Positions 8,583 to 17,259 of a stretch of 64,000 nt of DNA are shown here, one piece after another. The translations under genes were made by a program, and so were the position numbers. Position 1 is the first letter of the stretch. Every line of letters starts with the position of its first letter. This DNA comes from Melittangium boletus DSM 14713 (lineage in GTDB: Bacteria > Myxococcota > Myxococcia > Myxococcales > Myxococcaceae). The notes below the pieces were generated by a model. The model was given only the letters and a program-made list of their open reading frames with translations. It searched no databases and had not been told where the DNA came from. The stretch is from assembly GCF_002305855.1 (NCBI RefSeq), contig NZ_CP022163.1:2480292-2544291 (forward strand), written 5' to 3'.

Positions 8583-9407
8583 ATGGCGGTGCTCATCACG
8601 GATGGCGACAGTGTCGCGGAGATCGTTCCCGAGCGGGGAGCACTCGTCAGTCGCTTCGACGTCGGGGGGGAACCCCTCCTTTTCATGGATGCGAGCACGC
8701 TCGCGGACCCCGGGAAGAACGTGCGCGGAGGCATTCCCGTGCTCTTCCCCTCGCCGGGCGTCATCCCCGGCGGCAAGTACCCGGTCGAGGGAAGCGACTA
8801 CCCGATGCGCCGTCACGGCTTCGCACGCGACCTGGCCTGGGAGGTGCGTACCCGCGAGCGTTCACGGGTGATCCTCACGCTGGGACCTTCGGAACAGACC
8901 TTGCGCGAGTTTCCCTGGCGCTTCGAGGCACGCCTCACCGTGACGATCGAGCGCGAGGCGCTCCGGCTGACCTTCGCCGCCGAGAACCGTGATTCGCGGC
9001 CCATGCCGTTGCACCTCGGCTACCACCCGTACTTCCACGTGCCCCAGGCGAACAAGGCCGCCACGCGCGTCGACGCCCAGGCCACGCGCGCGTGGGACAA
9101 CCGCACCCAGGCCGCCGTGCCCTATACGGGCCTGGATCTCACCGGCCCCGAGGTGGACATGCACCTGCTGGATCCGAGCAGGCCGGGCACCACGCTCACG
9201 CGAGGCCCGGGACTGCGTCCGGTGCAACTGTCCTGGAGCCCGTCCTTCAAGACGATCGTGGTGTGGACGCTCTCGGGCCGAGACTTCGTCTGCGTGGAGC
9301 CGTGGACGGCTCCGAGCGGCGCGCTGCGCACGGGCGAGGGACTGCTGCACGTGGCCCCGGGAGACACCTTCTCCTCGGACTTCGAGATCCGCGCCGGTCC
9401 CAGGTGA
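8583..9407 (+). CDS. Aldose 1-epimerase/hexose-6-phosphate mutarotase-like protein
   Basis: This 274-residue beta-sandwich protein of the galactose mutarotase superfamily starts at the ATG at 8583, behind a strong GGAGGAGGACGAG. Family landmarks are RGGIPVLFPSPG near the N terminus, MRRHGFARDLAW with the conserved His, HLGYHPYFHV with the catalytic His pair, and a late CVEPWTAPS holding the catalytic Glu. The pattern is closer to D-hexose-6-phosphate mutarotases (YeaD type) than to classical GalM. A 55-bp gap separates it from the deacetylase, so it may belong to the operon or have its own signal. It is convergent with the imm11-type gene, leaving only 27 bp between stops. Confidence 0.88.
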   Translation: MAVLITDGDSVAEIVPERGALVSRFDVGGEPLLFMDASTLADPGKNVRGGIPVLFPSPGVIPGGKYPVEGSDYPMRRHGFARDLAWEVRTRERSRVILTLGPSEQTLREFPWRFEARLTVTIEREALRLTFAAENRDSRPMPLHLGYHPYFHVPQANKAATRVDAQATRAWDNRTQAAVPYTGLDLTGPEVDMHLLDPSRPGTTLTRGPGLRPVQLSWSPSFKTIVVWTLSGRDFVCVEPWTAPSGALRTGEGLLHVAPGDTFSSDFEIRAGPR

Positions 9408-9434
9408 GAACAGGCGAGCCCGCGTGTCGGACAC

Positions 9435-10673
9435 CTACACCACGGCTCGCCGTTTGGCGCGGGACAGGTGCTCCTCACCACTCTCCGCGAAGCGCCTCGC
9501 CAGCTCGGCATGGCCTTGCGCGCCGTGCTCCAACACGTACTCCAGCTCCGCGGGCAACAGCGCCTTGACGGTGACGAATCGCACCTGTCCGTAGGGGGTG
9601 GAGAAGTGCCCTGGCAGCGAGCGCGACTCCACGCCCAGCAGGACGGCCACCCTGCCCTCCTCGGTGACGAGGGACTTGGGCATGCCCTTGCCCGACACTT
9701 CCATGGAGAAGAGGCCCGCCTTCACGCCTTCGCGCACGTGTTCGTGCTCGGCCACTTCGTCCGCCACACGGTCCAGCAGTTTCAGGGGCCATCCCTTTGA
9801 GATGTCCTTCACGGCCGCGTCCACCTCCAGGGCGAGTTCCAGCCCGAAGCCCACGGAGGGCTCCAGAGTCTCGATGAAGGGGTCCGAGAGCCCGTGGGTG
9901 ACAAGCAATGTGCGCTCCGTCTCGCGACGGATGACGCTCCAGAGCTGTCGCTGACCGGGCCATGCCCCGCTCATCGCGATGGGCATGATGACTTCCGTGT
10001 CCAGCGAGCCCAGCGCGCGCCAGGCCTCCTCACGAGCGGCAGCGGCCGTCTCCAGGAGTTCGCGGAGCTTCCGGCTCCTCGCTCGCTCCTCCGCGCTGAT
10101 GGTGCTCGGACCCGTCACCTCCGTGAACGTCATGCCGGTGACGCCCATACCCGCCAGGGCCTCCTTGATGGCCTCGGAGACGATGATGGCCACCTTCCAC
10201 CCCCAGGTACGGAAAACCTGTGCGTCGCCCACTTTGGAAGGGTCGATGCGCATGCCGATGACGGAGCGGTACTGCCCGAGCTTTTCTGGCTGATTGTGCT
10301 CGGGCTTTACGTAGCGCACCTCATCTGAAGTCTCGTCATCAATGCACTTCACGACGCGAGTGATGTTGAGGAGGAAATACGGCTCACTCTCTCCCTCCAC
10401 CTCGGCGGGAAAGAGTTCCACATCGCCGGGAGCCAACTCGGCCAATACGGCCGCCACCCTCGCATGAACCACGGGGATGGTCGTTCCCGCGACAAAGGAG
10501 AAGTCGAGCGCCTTGCCAGGGACATAAAGAGGAATACGAAGACGCCCCTCGACGTGAACGGGTTCGCCTCGTCTGAACACGAGCTTCCATCCCCCCTGAT
10601 CCACGGGCTCATCTAGATGCCAGCGTCCCGGGACGTAGACGTCTTCGAACAAGTCGAAATACCGCTTCGCCAT
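9435..10673 (-). CDS. imm11-like/suppressor-of-fused (SUFU) domain protein, downstream copy
   Basis: This 412-residue protein has two parts. The N-terminal half begins with YFDLFEDVYVPGRWHLDEP and contains KCIDDETSDEVRY and MRIDPSKVGDAQ, typical of the myxobacterial imm11 (DUF1629-like) family found beside AHH toxins. The C-terminal half, from about WRALGSLDTEV, resembles suppressor-of-fused domains, which are frequent in toxin-immunity loci. It probably protects against the lipoprotein toxin encoded just upstream. TAGGAG sits 4-5 bp before its ATG and overlaps the toxin stop region, indicating coupled expression. A second copy lies on the other side of the toxin gene, with the C-terminal halves nearly identical. 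Confidence 0.8.
   Translation of the reverse strand: MAKRYFDLFEDVYVPGRWHLDEPVDQGGWKLVFRRGEPVHVEGRLRIPLYVPGKALDFSFVAGTTIPVVHARVAAVLAELAPGDVELFPAEVEGESEPYFLLNITRVVKCIDDETSDEVRYVKPEHNQPEKLGQYRSVIGMRIDPSKVGDAQVFRTWGWKVAIIVSEAIKEALAGMGVTGMTFTEVTGPSTISAEERARSRKLRELLETAAAAREEAWRALGSLDTEVIMPIAMSGAWPGQRQLWSVIRRETERTLLVTHGLSDPFIETLEPSVGFGLELALEVDAAVKDISKGWPLKLLDRVADEVAEHEHVREGVKAGLFSMEVSGKGMPKSLVTEEGRVAVLLGVESRSLPGHFSTPYGQVRFVTVKALLPAELEYVLEHGAQGHAELARRFAESGEEHLSRAKRRAVV
9435..10673. repeat. Direct duplication, copy 1 (imm11/SUFU gene)
   Basis: This gene-length copy is repeated at a constant offset of 2650 bp. The stretch up to about 10180 matches its partner with only scattered differences, including identical bases across the 3' coding end and stop. 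Beyond that, identity drops visibly. The two copies flank the toxin gene and could recombine. Confidence 0.9.
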
Positions 10674-10682
10674 GAAGAACTC

Positions 10683-12080
10683 CTAGGGAAGTGCCCGTTG
10701 GGTCAGCAGCACATGGAGTTTGGTGCCCTGAGTGGAGATTTCAGTAGCCAACTCGCGGAGCGCTTGCCGCAATGCCATGGCACACGCCCGTTGATTGGGA
10801 CATCCCTCTGTCGCTTCCGCGAGATGACTTAAAACAGCTTCATGATATTTCTTTGGATGAGGCCCGTAGTGTCCAGACAGTTTGATTTTGTTGGCGGGAT
10901 CCTCCATCGACATACCGGCCTTGTTGAAGATTTTCTTGAACAATGGCGTCCAAGGTCCGCCACGTGCGGTGGACTTCTCGTTCTCGACGGTGGCGATGTG
11001 ATGCACCTGGGACTTCTTCGTCGAGGGAGCCCTACGTGCCGCGGCACCCGATGAAGAGCCGCGCGCCACCATGCTCACGACGTTGGCGGGTAGCACCACG
11101 TTGAAGGTGCCCTCGGCCACCGCGACCTTCACCTTGTCCGCCTGCTGTATGGCCGTGAGCACATCCTCGATGCCAACACGCGACTCGAGTGCCTTCGCGG
11201 CCTTCTCGAACCCCGGCAACTTCGGGGCCTTGGACACCAGCGCCGCTGTCTCTCCCACCGCCGCCGTCCCCAGCAGCAGCAGAATCCGCATGCTGTTGGG
11301 CCCGATGACTCTTCCGAACCGGCCTCCCGCCTCTCGCAACTCCTCGAACGTGGCGGCTTCCCCTGCCTCCTCCCACAGTTGGAAATACGCCTGTACCAAC
11401 GCGAAGAGTTCCCAGCCCAGATAGCCCCACATGAGCAGGGCGAGCGCCGAGGCCACCCCCTTGGAGACGGGCTCCGGTGCCACGAGCAACGCCATGTACC
11501 CAGCCAGGGTGAGGCTCACCATCGTGGACAGCTGGGTCGTGGAGAACGTGGCCCGCACTTCCGCGTCCAGGGCCTCCAGCGCCGTATCCACCGAGAGAGC
11601 CAGGGCCAGGTCTCGCTTGTCCTCCCCATCCAACCCCGGCCAATCCTTGAACAACTCAAGGCAATCGCCTGGAGTTCCGCGTCGCTCGCAGAAGCGTCCA
11701 TAGGAGCGCGCCAGGGGCGTTCTCCACTCCTCTCCCGTGAGCGGCATGGCCGCCTGCGCCAGCCTCCGATTGAGGTAGAGCGGAGGTCGCGAGCCCGCCA
11801 CTCTCAGCGGGATGTCGAGCACCAGGGTGGCGAGGGCCGCGTCGAGTTCGGACCTGCTCACCTGGACCGCGCCGAACTTCGTGGGCACCGAGAGATGGAC
11901 TGGCCCTTCAGCACTCGCCCCCTCCTCTTGCGCGGCATAACGCTCGCCCACCATGAGATGGCGTTGAGGCACACCCATGGCGCACGCGGATTGGAGGAAG
12001 AGGAGGATGAGTATCCAGCCGCCCAACCAGGAGCGTGGCCTCGTTCCTCGCCAACTCGGATAGTCACGATGAGCAATCAT
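10683..12080 (-). CDS. SitA5-like polymorphic lipoprotein toxin with AHH nuclease domain
   Basis: The product has 465 residues. The start at 12080 is chosen because it places a lipoprotein signal (GGWILILLFLQSAC) near the N terminus; a longer frame would run into the neighbouring gene. The middle is hydrophobic (SLTLAGYMALLVAPEPVSKG and MRILLLLGTAAVG). The C terminus carries the AHH nuclease signature: VHHIATVENE, then GGPWTPLFKKIF, DPANKIKLSGHYG and HPKKYHEAV. In Myxococcus, SitA lipoprotein toxins pass between kin by outer-membrane exchange and kill recipients lacking immunity; that role is inferred here from family resemblance. It lies 4 bp after one imm11/SUFU gene and 9 bp before another. 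Confidence 0.85.
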   Translation of the reverse strand: MIAHRDYPSWRGTRPRSWLGGWILILLFLQSACAMGVPQRHLMVGERYAAQEEGASAEGPVHLSVPTKFGAVQVSRSELDAALATLVLDIPLRVAGSRPPLYLNRRLAQAAMPLTGEEWRTPLARSYGRFCERRGTPGDCLELFKDWPGLDGEDKRDLALALSVDTALEALDAEVRATFSTTQLSTMVSLTLAGYMALLVAPEPVSKGVASALALLMWGYLGWELFALVQAYFQLWEEAGEAATFEELREAGGRFGRVIGPNSMRILLLLGTAAVGETAALVSKAPKLPGFEKAAKALESRVGIEDVLTAIQQADKVKVAVAEGTFNVVLPANVVSMVARGSSSGAAARRAPSTKKSQVHHIATVENEKSTARGGPWTPLFKKIFNKAGMSMEDPANKIKLSGHYGPHPKKYHEAVLSHLAEATEGCPNQRACAMALRQALRELATEISTQGTKLHVLLTQRALP

Positions 12081-12084
12081 GTCG

Positions 12085-13326
12085 CTACACCACGGCTCGC
12101 CGTTTGGCGCGGGACAGGTGCTCCTCGCCGCTCTCCGCGAAGCGCCGCGCCAGCTCGGCATGGCCTTGCGCGCCGTGCTCCAACACGTACTCCAGCTCCG
12201 CGGGCAACAGCGCCTTGACGGTCACGAGGCGCACCTGTCCGTAGGGGGTGGAGAAGTGCCCTGGCAGCGAGCGCGACTCCACGCCCAGCAGGACGGCCAC
12301 CCTGCCCTCCTCGGTGACGAGGGACTTGGGCATGCCCTTGCCAGACACCTCCATGGAGAAGAGGCCCGCCTTCACGCCTTCGCGCACGTGTTCGTGCTCG
12401 GCCACTTCGTCCGCCACACGGTCCAGCAGTTTCGGGGGCCATCCCTTTGAGATGTCCTTCACGGCCGCGTCCACCTCCAGGGCGAGTTCCAGTCCGAAGC
12501 CCACGGAGGGCTTCAGACTCTCGATGAAGGAGTCCGAAAGCCCGTGGGTGACAAGTAATGTGCGCTCCGTCTCGCGACGGATGACGCTCCAGAGCTGTCG
12601 CTGGCCAGGCCATGCCCCACCCACAGCGATGGGCATGATGACTTCCGTGTCCAGCGAGCCCAGCGCGCGCCAGGCCTCCTCACGAGCGGCAGCGGCCGTC
12701 TCCAGGAGTTCGCGAAGCTTCTGGCTCCTCGCGCGATCTTCCGCACTGATGGTGCTCGGGCCCGTCACCTCCGTGAACCTCATGCCGGTGACGCCCATAC
12801 CCTCCAATGCCTCCTTGATGGCCTCGGAGACAATGATGGCGACCCAACCCCAGGTCCGGAACATCTGGGCATCACCCACTTTAGAAGGGTCGATGCGCAT
12901 GCCAATCACGGACCGGTACTCTCCGATCTGCTCCGGCAGACCGTGCGCCGGGGTCACGTAGCGAACCTCGTCGGAAGTCTCGTCATCGATGCATTTCACA
13001 ACATGCGTGATGTTGAGAAGGAAGTACGGCTCACGCGTACCCTCCACATTGGCGGGAATGAGTTCCACATCACCGGGAGCCAATTCAGCCAACACGGCCG
13101 CCACCCTTGCATGGACGACCAGGGCCGACGTCCCCGCGCGGGAAAAATCGAGCGCTTTGCCTGGAACATCGAGAGGAATATGGAGCGGCCCCTTGATGTG
13201 TGAGGGTTCGCCTCGTCTGAACAGGCCAACTTCGAACCTCTGCCCGCGAAGGTCGATGGGATCGTCCAGGTGCCAACGTCCCGGTACGTAGACGTCTTCG
13301 AACAGGTCGAAATACTGCTCCACCAT
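12085..13326 (-). CDS. imm11-like/SUFU domain protein, upstream copy
   Basis: This 413-residue paralogue of the gene at 9435-10673 has the same two-domain layout. The start at 13326 gives MVEQYFDLFEDVYVPGRW and has GGAG 7 bp upstream; the extra in-frame residues upstream have no family resemblance. The last 700 bp or so is almost base-for-base identical to the other copy, while the 5' part differs at many positions (for example RRGEPSHIKGPLHI against RRGEPVHVEGRLRI). It is the first gene of the immunity-toxin-immunity run. It could be the cognate immunity protein, a regulator, or an accessory protein protecting against a relative of the toxin. Confidence 0.8.
   Translation of the reverse strand: MVEQYFDLFEDVYVPGRWHLDDPIDLRGQRFEVGLFRRGEPSHIKGPLHIPLDVPGKALDFSRAGTSALVVHARVAAVLAELAPGDVELIPANVEGTREPYFLLNITHVVKCIDDETSDEVRYVTPAHGLPEQIGEYRSVIGMRIDPSKVGDAQMFRTWGWVAIIVSEAIKEALEGMGVTGMRFTEVTGPSTISAEDRARSQKLRELLETAAAAREEAWRALGSLDTEVIMPIAVGGAWPGQRQLWSVIRRETERTLLVTHGLSDSFIESLKPSVGFGLELALEVDAAVKDISKGWPPKLLDRVADEVAEHEHVREGVKAGLFSMEVSGKGMPKSLVTEEGRVAVLLGVESRSLPGHFSTPYGQVRLVTVKALLPAELEYVLEHGAQGHAELARRFAESGEEHLSRAKRRAVV
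12085..13326. repeat. Direct duplication, copy 2 (imm11/SUFU gene)
   Basis: This is the partner of the copy at 9435-10673, in the same orientation and offset by 2650 bp. The near-identical segment is about 12085-12830, encoding the SUFU half. Confidence 0.9.
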
Positions 13327-13478
13327 GAAGGACTCCGAGGAAGAGGCGGAGAGGGCACCCGACCTCCCAATCAGGGGAGCAGCTACACCAAAGAAGTGCG
13401 CGCGCAGGCAACAGTTACGCCCAGGCCACCTTGGCATACACGGGCCAGAAACCCACCAGTCCCGAGTTCGACATGGAA

Positions 13479-14177
13479 TCAAGGGGAGCGAACGAGTCGC
13501 AAACGCAATTTACTAGCTCCATCCTGGAAGATGGGAATTTCTATCCATCCCTTGCTGAAGTCCTCATCCTTGAAAGAATAAGACAATGACGCGATCGGGT
13601 CATCGAGGAACGCGTCCACATCAACAACACTGATCGCCAAGGGAACTCGCTTCAAATCCTCCACCGTCGTCACGCAAGCGCCGTCCGCCCACTTCGGTGT
13701 GTAGCTGGAAACTTCCGAGGTCTGAACATCGGTCACCGAGCCACCCGAGGGGCAACTCAGCGTGACCACGACATCCGGATCCGAATTATCCGCGTCCCAA
13801 GCACTCTGGTCGGAAGGGTCCAGGAGAGGCAACACAGCGAGTTCCGGTTGAACCATCCACAACCTGGTCGTCTCATCAAGACATTCCCACCCCTTGGTCT
13901 CATCTTTCTTCTGACAACTCTCGATACCTACACACATTTCGCACTGGACACCAAAACTGCCACAAGTTGTCGAGGTCTCATTCTGGTAGCAAATATCACC
14001 GAGACAGCAGCCACTCTCACAGCTACGCGGAGAGCACTTCGGCTCCACCGGTGCCACAGGAGGTGGACTTCCTCCATCTGGTCCATCCTCTTCCCCAACG
14101 CATGTATCCGCCCCCATAAGAGGAACCATCAAAAGCACGACCAGAACATTCGTGAACTTCATTCCACCGCTTTTCAT
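13479..14177 (-). CDS. Cys-rich secreted lipoprotein of unknown function
   Basis: The product has 232 residues. The ATG at 14177 directly follows the stop of the upstream gene and has GGGGA 6 bp upstream; an inner Met at codon 6 is possible. A hydrophobic signal (NVLVVLLMVPLMGADTC) ends in a Cys that could be lipidated, although GADTC is not a textbook lipobox. A Cys-rich block follows (CSPRSCESGCCLGDIC, then CEMC and CQK). The C-terminal part is a beta-rich domain with acidic loops (LLDPSDQSAWD, VVDVDAFLDDP) reminiscent of C2-like calcium-binding folds, which is tentative. It forms a pair with the FAD protein upstream. Base composition is lower in GC than the surrounding chromosome. Confidence 0.65.
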   Translation of the reverse strand: MKSGGMKFTNVLVVLLMVPLMGADTCVGEEDGPDGGSPPPVAPVEPKCSPRSCESGCCLGDICYQNETSTTCGSFGVQCEMCVGIESCQKKDETKGWECLDETTRLWMVQPELAVLPLLDPSDQSAWDADNSDPDVVVTLSCPSGGSVTDVQTSEVSSYTPKWADGACVTTVEDLKRVPLAISVVDVDAFLDDPIASLSYSFKDEDFSKGWIEIPIFQDGASKLRLRLVRSP

Positions 14178-16469
14178 CTAGATTCCCCGAGAAGCATTCA
14201 AATCAAGTCCAACAGCAAGTTGCCCCTGCTCATTTTTCAAGGCTACAGAGCGGACACGATCAAGCGGAATGCTTACAAGCTCTTGGCTACGACCATACGG
14301 CTTGGAAAACAAAACCACGTTCGTGGGCCGACCTGTTCCAACAGCACGAGACTCCACATCCCAGACATATCCAACGAGGTACAACCGCCCGTTCACGAGT
14401 CGATGAACCTCAACCCAATTGGAGGCCTGGGAATTCGTCACCCTCGTCTGTGCCGAAAAGGAGGGAACCGAGGGTTCGGCAAAACCAAAGGTTCCAGGTT
14501 GCATTCCGCCAAGCAGTGAGGGAGCCGCACCCTCTCCCATCACGCGGACCCGATGTACATCACGCAATTGCTGAATATCAGCAACCGTTCCGCCAGCCAG
14601 GACTGTCTCTCCGCGGTCCGGCTCACTGGGACGCACAGGGGCCGGCTTGCTCACAACTGGAGTCTGGACCGGGTCACTGGGACGCACAGGGGCCGACTTG
14701 CTGACATTTGGAGTCTTGCTGACGTCACGCCTTGGCAGCTCTTGCGTAGCGGAACTTTTTCTCTGCTGATTGCCTCCGAAAAGGAGCCAAGCGCCAGCCA
14801 ACCCCAAGACAAGAATCCCCGCCGCTCCTGACTGCCCAAGATTACTGAGCTTATTGGGCTTTTTTTCCACCGCAGCAGAGATTGCCGATTGGGGCGCTGA
14901 GGACAAAACGTTTAACTGCTGCTGAACAGGAACATTCACCTGCTGAACCACATTCAGTTGAACGACGAGCTTTTCCGCAGGACCGTTCTGCGACGTAACA
15001 TCTAAATTTTCAGACCTTGGCCGTGCCGGACCAGTTCGCGCTGAAACATCCTCTCGGTTGCGTGGAGGAACCGGCGCATCCACCTCAAGTGCGCCGGGCG
15101 TTTCCCTGCGTGAGGCAGTATCTTTCCCAGAAGGATTGGCTCCCCCCAGCCCCGGGAGGATGAGGATGTCTCGATAGGACTCATTAGAGCCAAAAAAACC
15201 ATGTGGCCAGAGAGGCCAGCGCGTTTGATCCAGTTCGTTTCGAGCCCGGAGTGAGTCACATTTCTTCCCAATATCCGGAAAGGCATCATCCAAGGCACTG
15301 GGTTGCTGCGGTCCATGTCTGCAGATGACATGATTGAAAAGCTCCGGCTTTCCGGTCACGAATCGTACTTGGTACAAATCCCCCTGCTTTTGAGGAACTC
15401 CTATCTCGCCACGACGATATTGGGTTCCGAACTTAAAGAGCAGGCGCGATACCAGGAGTCGGTTCAGAATACTGGATTGCAATCCCAGTGCCCTCTCGCC
15501 AATCCCATTCAAGGTGACCTTCGTATCGTCGCGAAGGCGCGCCCTTATCCGATCGTCAATCTCCGCGGTTCCAGGCAACTCCTTATAACCTTGGAGCACA
15601 CACAGGCTTGCTTCATTTGGGTCACTCTTCAACCGAGCCCGATCCTCGATTTCAAGAAGCCGAGCCTTCAGTTCTTGCTGCGACGGCACATTCAGGAACT
15701 CTTCAAGGACATGCTCTTGGCTGAAATCGTGCAAGCGCAACCGAAGCAAATCGACGAGTCCACCATCGCCACACCCCGACACTAGATAGCTTTCGACACC
15801 GTCCCCTCGGACAGTTTGATTGAGGCGATCATTGTCCCAGTAGGAAAGCCAATGGACACCCTTGATCTCCTTCTCCAGACCAAATCCCACCGTCAACAGA
15901 ATCGCGTCGAAGCTTTCATCTTCCTGAGATGGCGTGGTCCACGTTAGATGCCGTCGTCCCTCATGCGCATCCAAGATATCGATGGACTTCACATTGAAAA
16001 AGACCTTAATCCGCGAGCGTTCAGGCAGATCGTTCCAGGCCTTCTCCAGTTGCAACACGACATTCTTCGCGGATGCAGCCTCCCATGAAAGGAGTGGCAG
16101 GTCCGCGTTCGTTCTTTCCGAGCCAGGCAGAGGCCAATCATAGACATGAGGATGCACGTAGCGCGTGGTATTACCGCGGAGCACGTTGAGCAAAGCCGCC
16201 TGTTTCTCCAACAGCGTGACTTCGCATCCGATACGAGCCGCAGCGGCAGCAGCGGTCATGCCCGCCACACCACCGCCAATGACGGCAACCTTACTACCTG
16301 GCCACAAACGCTCGCACTTATGAAGCGCGTAAACAAGATTGAGTGATCGAACCTGCTGAGACAGCAGGGTTACACGCTTTTCAAAGCATCCAACGACAAA
16401 GACACCTTTTTCGTCCCGCACCTGCATATGTGCGAGTACGTCTTCGGGACGGATGTGAAGCGTCATCAA
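14178..16469 (-). CDS. FAD/NAD(P)-binding oxidoreductase with transmembrane anchor and extra C-terminal domain
   Basis: This 763-residue protein has a Rossmann dinucleotide loop VIGGGVAG at 63-70 followed by CEVTLLEK at 82-89. A conserved-looking SGCGDGGLVDLLRLRL lies at 231-246. Residues 450-545 are a low-complexity linker containing repeated strand-like NVVQQVNV/QQLNVL units. A single transmembrane helix follows at about 548-565, then two copies of a VSKxAPVRPS(D/E)P repeat at 589-617, then an unassigned domain to the end. The start at 16469 has GAGG 7 bp upstream. The downstream lipoprotein begins at the next base after its stop. The architecture suggests a membrane-tethered redox sensor or effector; the partner and substrate are unknown. 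Confidence 0.75.
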   Translation of the reverse strand: MMTLHIRPEDVLAHMQVRDEKGVFVVGCFEKRVTLLSQQVRSLNLVYALHKCERLWPGSKVAVIGGGVAGMTAAAAAARIGCEVTLLEKQAALLNVLRGNTTRYVHPHVYDWPLPGSERTNADLPLLSWEAASAKNVVLQLEKAWNDLPERSRIKVFFNVKSIDILDAHEGRRHLTWTTPSQEDESFDAILLTVGFGLEKEIKGVHWLSYWDNDRLNQTVRGDGVESYLVSGCGDGGLVDLLRLRLHDFSQEHVLEEFLNVPSQQELKARLLEIEDRARLKSDPNEASLCVLQGYKELPGTAEIDDRIRARLRDDTKVTLNGIGERALGLQSSILNRLLVSRLLFKFGTQYRRGEIGVPQKQGDLYQVRFVTGKPELFNHVICRHGPQQPSALDDAFPDIGKKCDSLRARNELDQTRWPLWPHGFFGSNESYRDILILPGLGGANPSGKDTASRRETPGALEVDAPVPPRNREDVSARTGPARPRSENLDVTSQNGPAEKLVVQLNVVQQVNVPVQQQLNVLSSAPQSAISAAVEKKPNKLSNLGQSGAAGILVLGLAGAWLLFGGNQQRKSSATQELPRRDVSKTPNVSKSAPVRPSDPVQTPVVSKPAPVRPSEPDRGETVLAGGTVADIQQLRDVHRVRVMGEGAAPSLLGGMQPGTFGFAEPSVPSFSAQTRVTNSQASNWVEVHRLVNGRLYLVGYVWDVESRAVGTGRPTNVVLFSKPYGRSQELVSIPLDRVRSVALKNEQGQLAVGLDLNASRGI

Positions 16470-16579
16470 TAATCCTCAATTATGAATACGACCGTCCCCG
16501 CTGCACAGTAGCGCGCAGAGGCATCCCATCGTTGAAGTGTAGAGCTCCCCCACAACGCGACCCATTTTAGGAGAGCCCG

Positions 16580-16720
16580 ATGCCACGCCTCAAGCCCCCG
16601 TCCACCAAGACGAACGGCTCCAACGGCAGGAAGACTCCGAAGATTGCGGCCCCAACCTATTGGGACTTCGTGAAGGGCACGTCCAGCACGGGCAGCTTCG
16701 TGGCGCCCGGCAGGTCGTAG
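16580..16720 (+). pseudogene. Possible 5' remnant of a truncated gene (46 codons)
   Basis: A small frame starts at an ATG with AGGAG 6 bp upstream. It opens with a natural-looking basic leader (MPRLKPPSTKTNGSNGRK) and then runs into the antisense of the dipeptidase gene 3' end, where it stops. The good ribosome site followed by loss of coding character suggests the first 25 codons of a gene whose remainder was deleted. It may equally be chance. Confidence 0.25.
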
Positions 16721-17256
16721 TGCCACCACTCCATGGGGTTGCGCTTGAAGCCCGCGCCCTCCATCGCCACGCGCAGGATCTCCCGGTGCTCGCGCGACGC
16801 CTTCGTGCCGCCCTGGTAACCGTGGTGCGCGGAGCGCTCGAAGGAGTCGAAGGCCGTGGGCATCTCCACGTCCGCTCCGTCCAGCGTCACCAGCGTCAGG
16901 TCCACCGCCGCGCCCCGGTTGTGGTTGCCCCCCTTCTTCGGGTTCGCCACGTAGCCCGGCTTGGGCAGGATCTTCCACATCTGCCACTGCACGGCGATGG
17001 GCCGGTAACAGTCGTAGACCTTGAGCCGGTAACCCTGGCCTCGGAGCGCGTCCGCCGCCTTCTTCAGGCGCTCGGCCGTCTCCGGCAACAACAGACAGCG
17101 CGCACCGTCCGGGTACACCTTCTGCTTGAGGAAGTTGTCCGGCGTGGCGTAGCGCATGTCCACCGCCAGGTCCTTCACCACCTCGGTCGCATCCACCACC
17201 GGAGCACCCGCCGTGGCCAGCCAGGCCCCCATCACCAGGTTCGCGGCTCCCAGCAT
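16657..17256 (-). CDS. D-Ala-D-Ala dipeptidase, M15D (VanX/DdpX) family
   Basis: This 199-residue zinc peptidase has the metal-binding segment NHNRGAAVD (family form SxHxxGxAxD) and the catalytic ExWH as EWWHYD. A second typical patch is YDCYRPIAVQWQMW. An N-terminal hydrophobic stretch (MLGAANLVMGAWLATAGA) looks like a cleavable signal peptide, so the enzyme probably acts in the periplasm, where M15D enzymes cleave D-Ala-D-Ala released during wall turnover. It begins 3 bp after the queC stop and is likely co-transcribed. Nothing suggests a glycopeptide-resistance cluster: no VanA/VanH homologue is nearby. Confidence 0.9.
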   Translation of the reverse strand: MLGAANLVMGAWLATAGAPVVDATEVVKDLAVDMRYATPDNFLKQKVYPDGARCLLLPETAERLKKAADALRGQGYRLKVYDCYRPIAVQWQMWKILPKPGYVANPKKGGNHNRGAAVDLTLVTLDGADVEMPTAFDSFERSAHHGYQGGTKASREHREILRVAMEGAGFKRNPMEWWHYDLPGATKLPVLDVPFTKSQ

Positions 17257-17259
17257 GGC

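Noticed and set aside
14589..14710. Repeated 42-bp units as a tandem-repeat element
   Set aside because: They are in frame within the FAD protein and encode its Pro-rich VSKxAPVRPS repeats, so they are part of the gene.
16657..17256. Vancomycin-resistance locus suggested by the VanX-type gene
   Set aside because: No VanA-type ligase, VanH or two-component system nearby. M15D dipeptidases are common in chromosomes without resistance.
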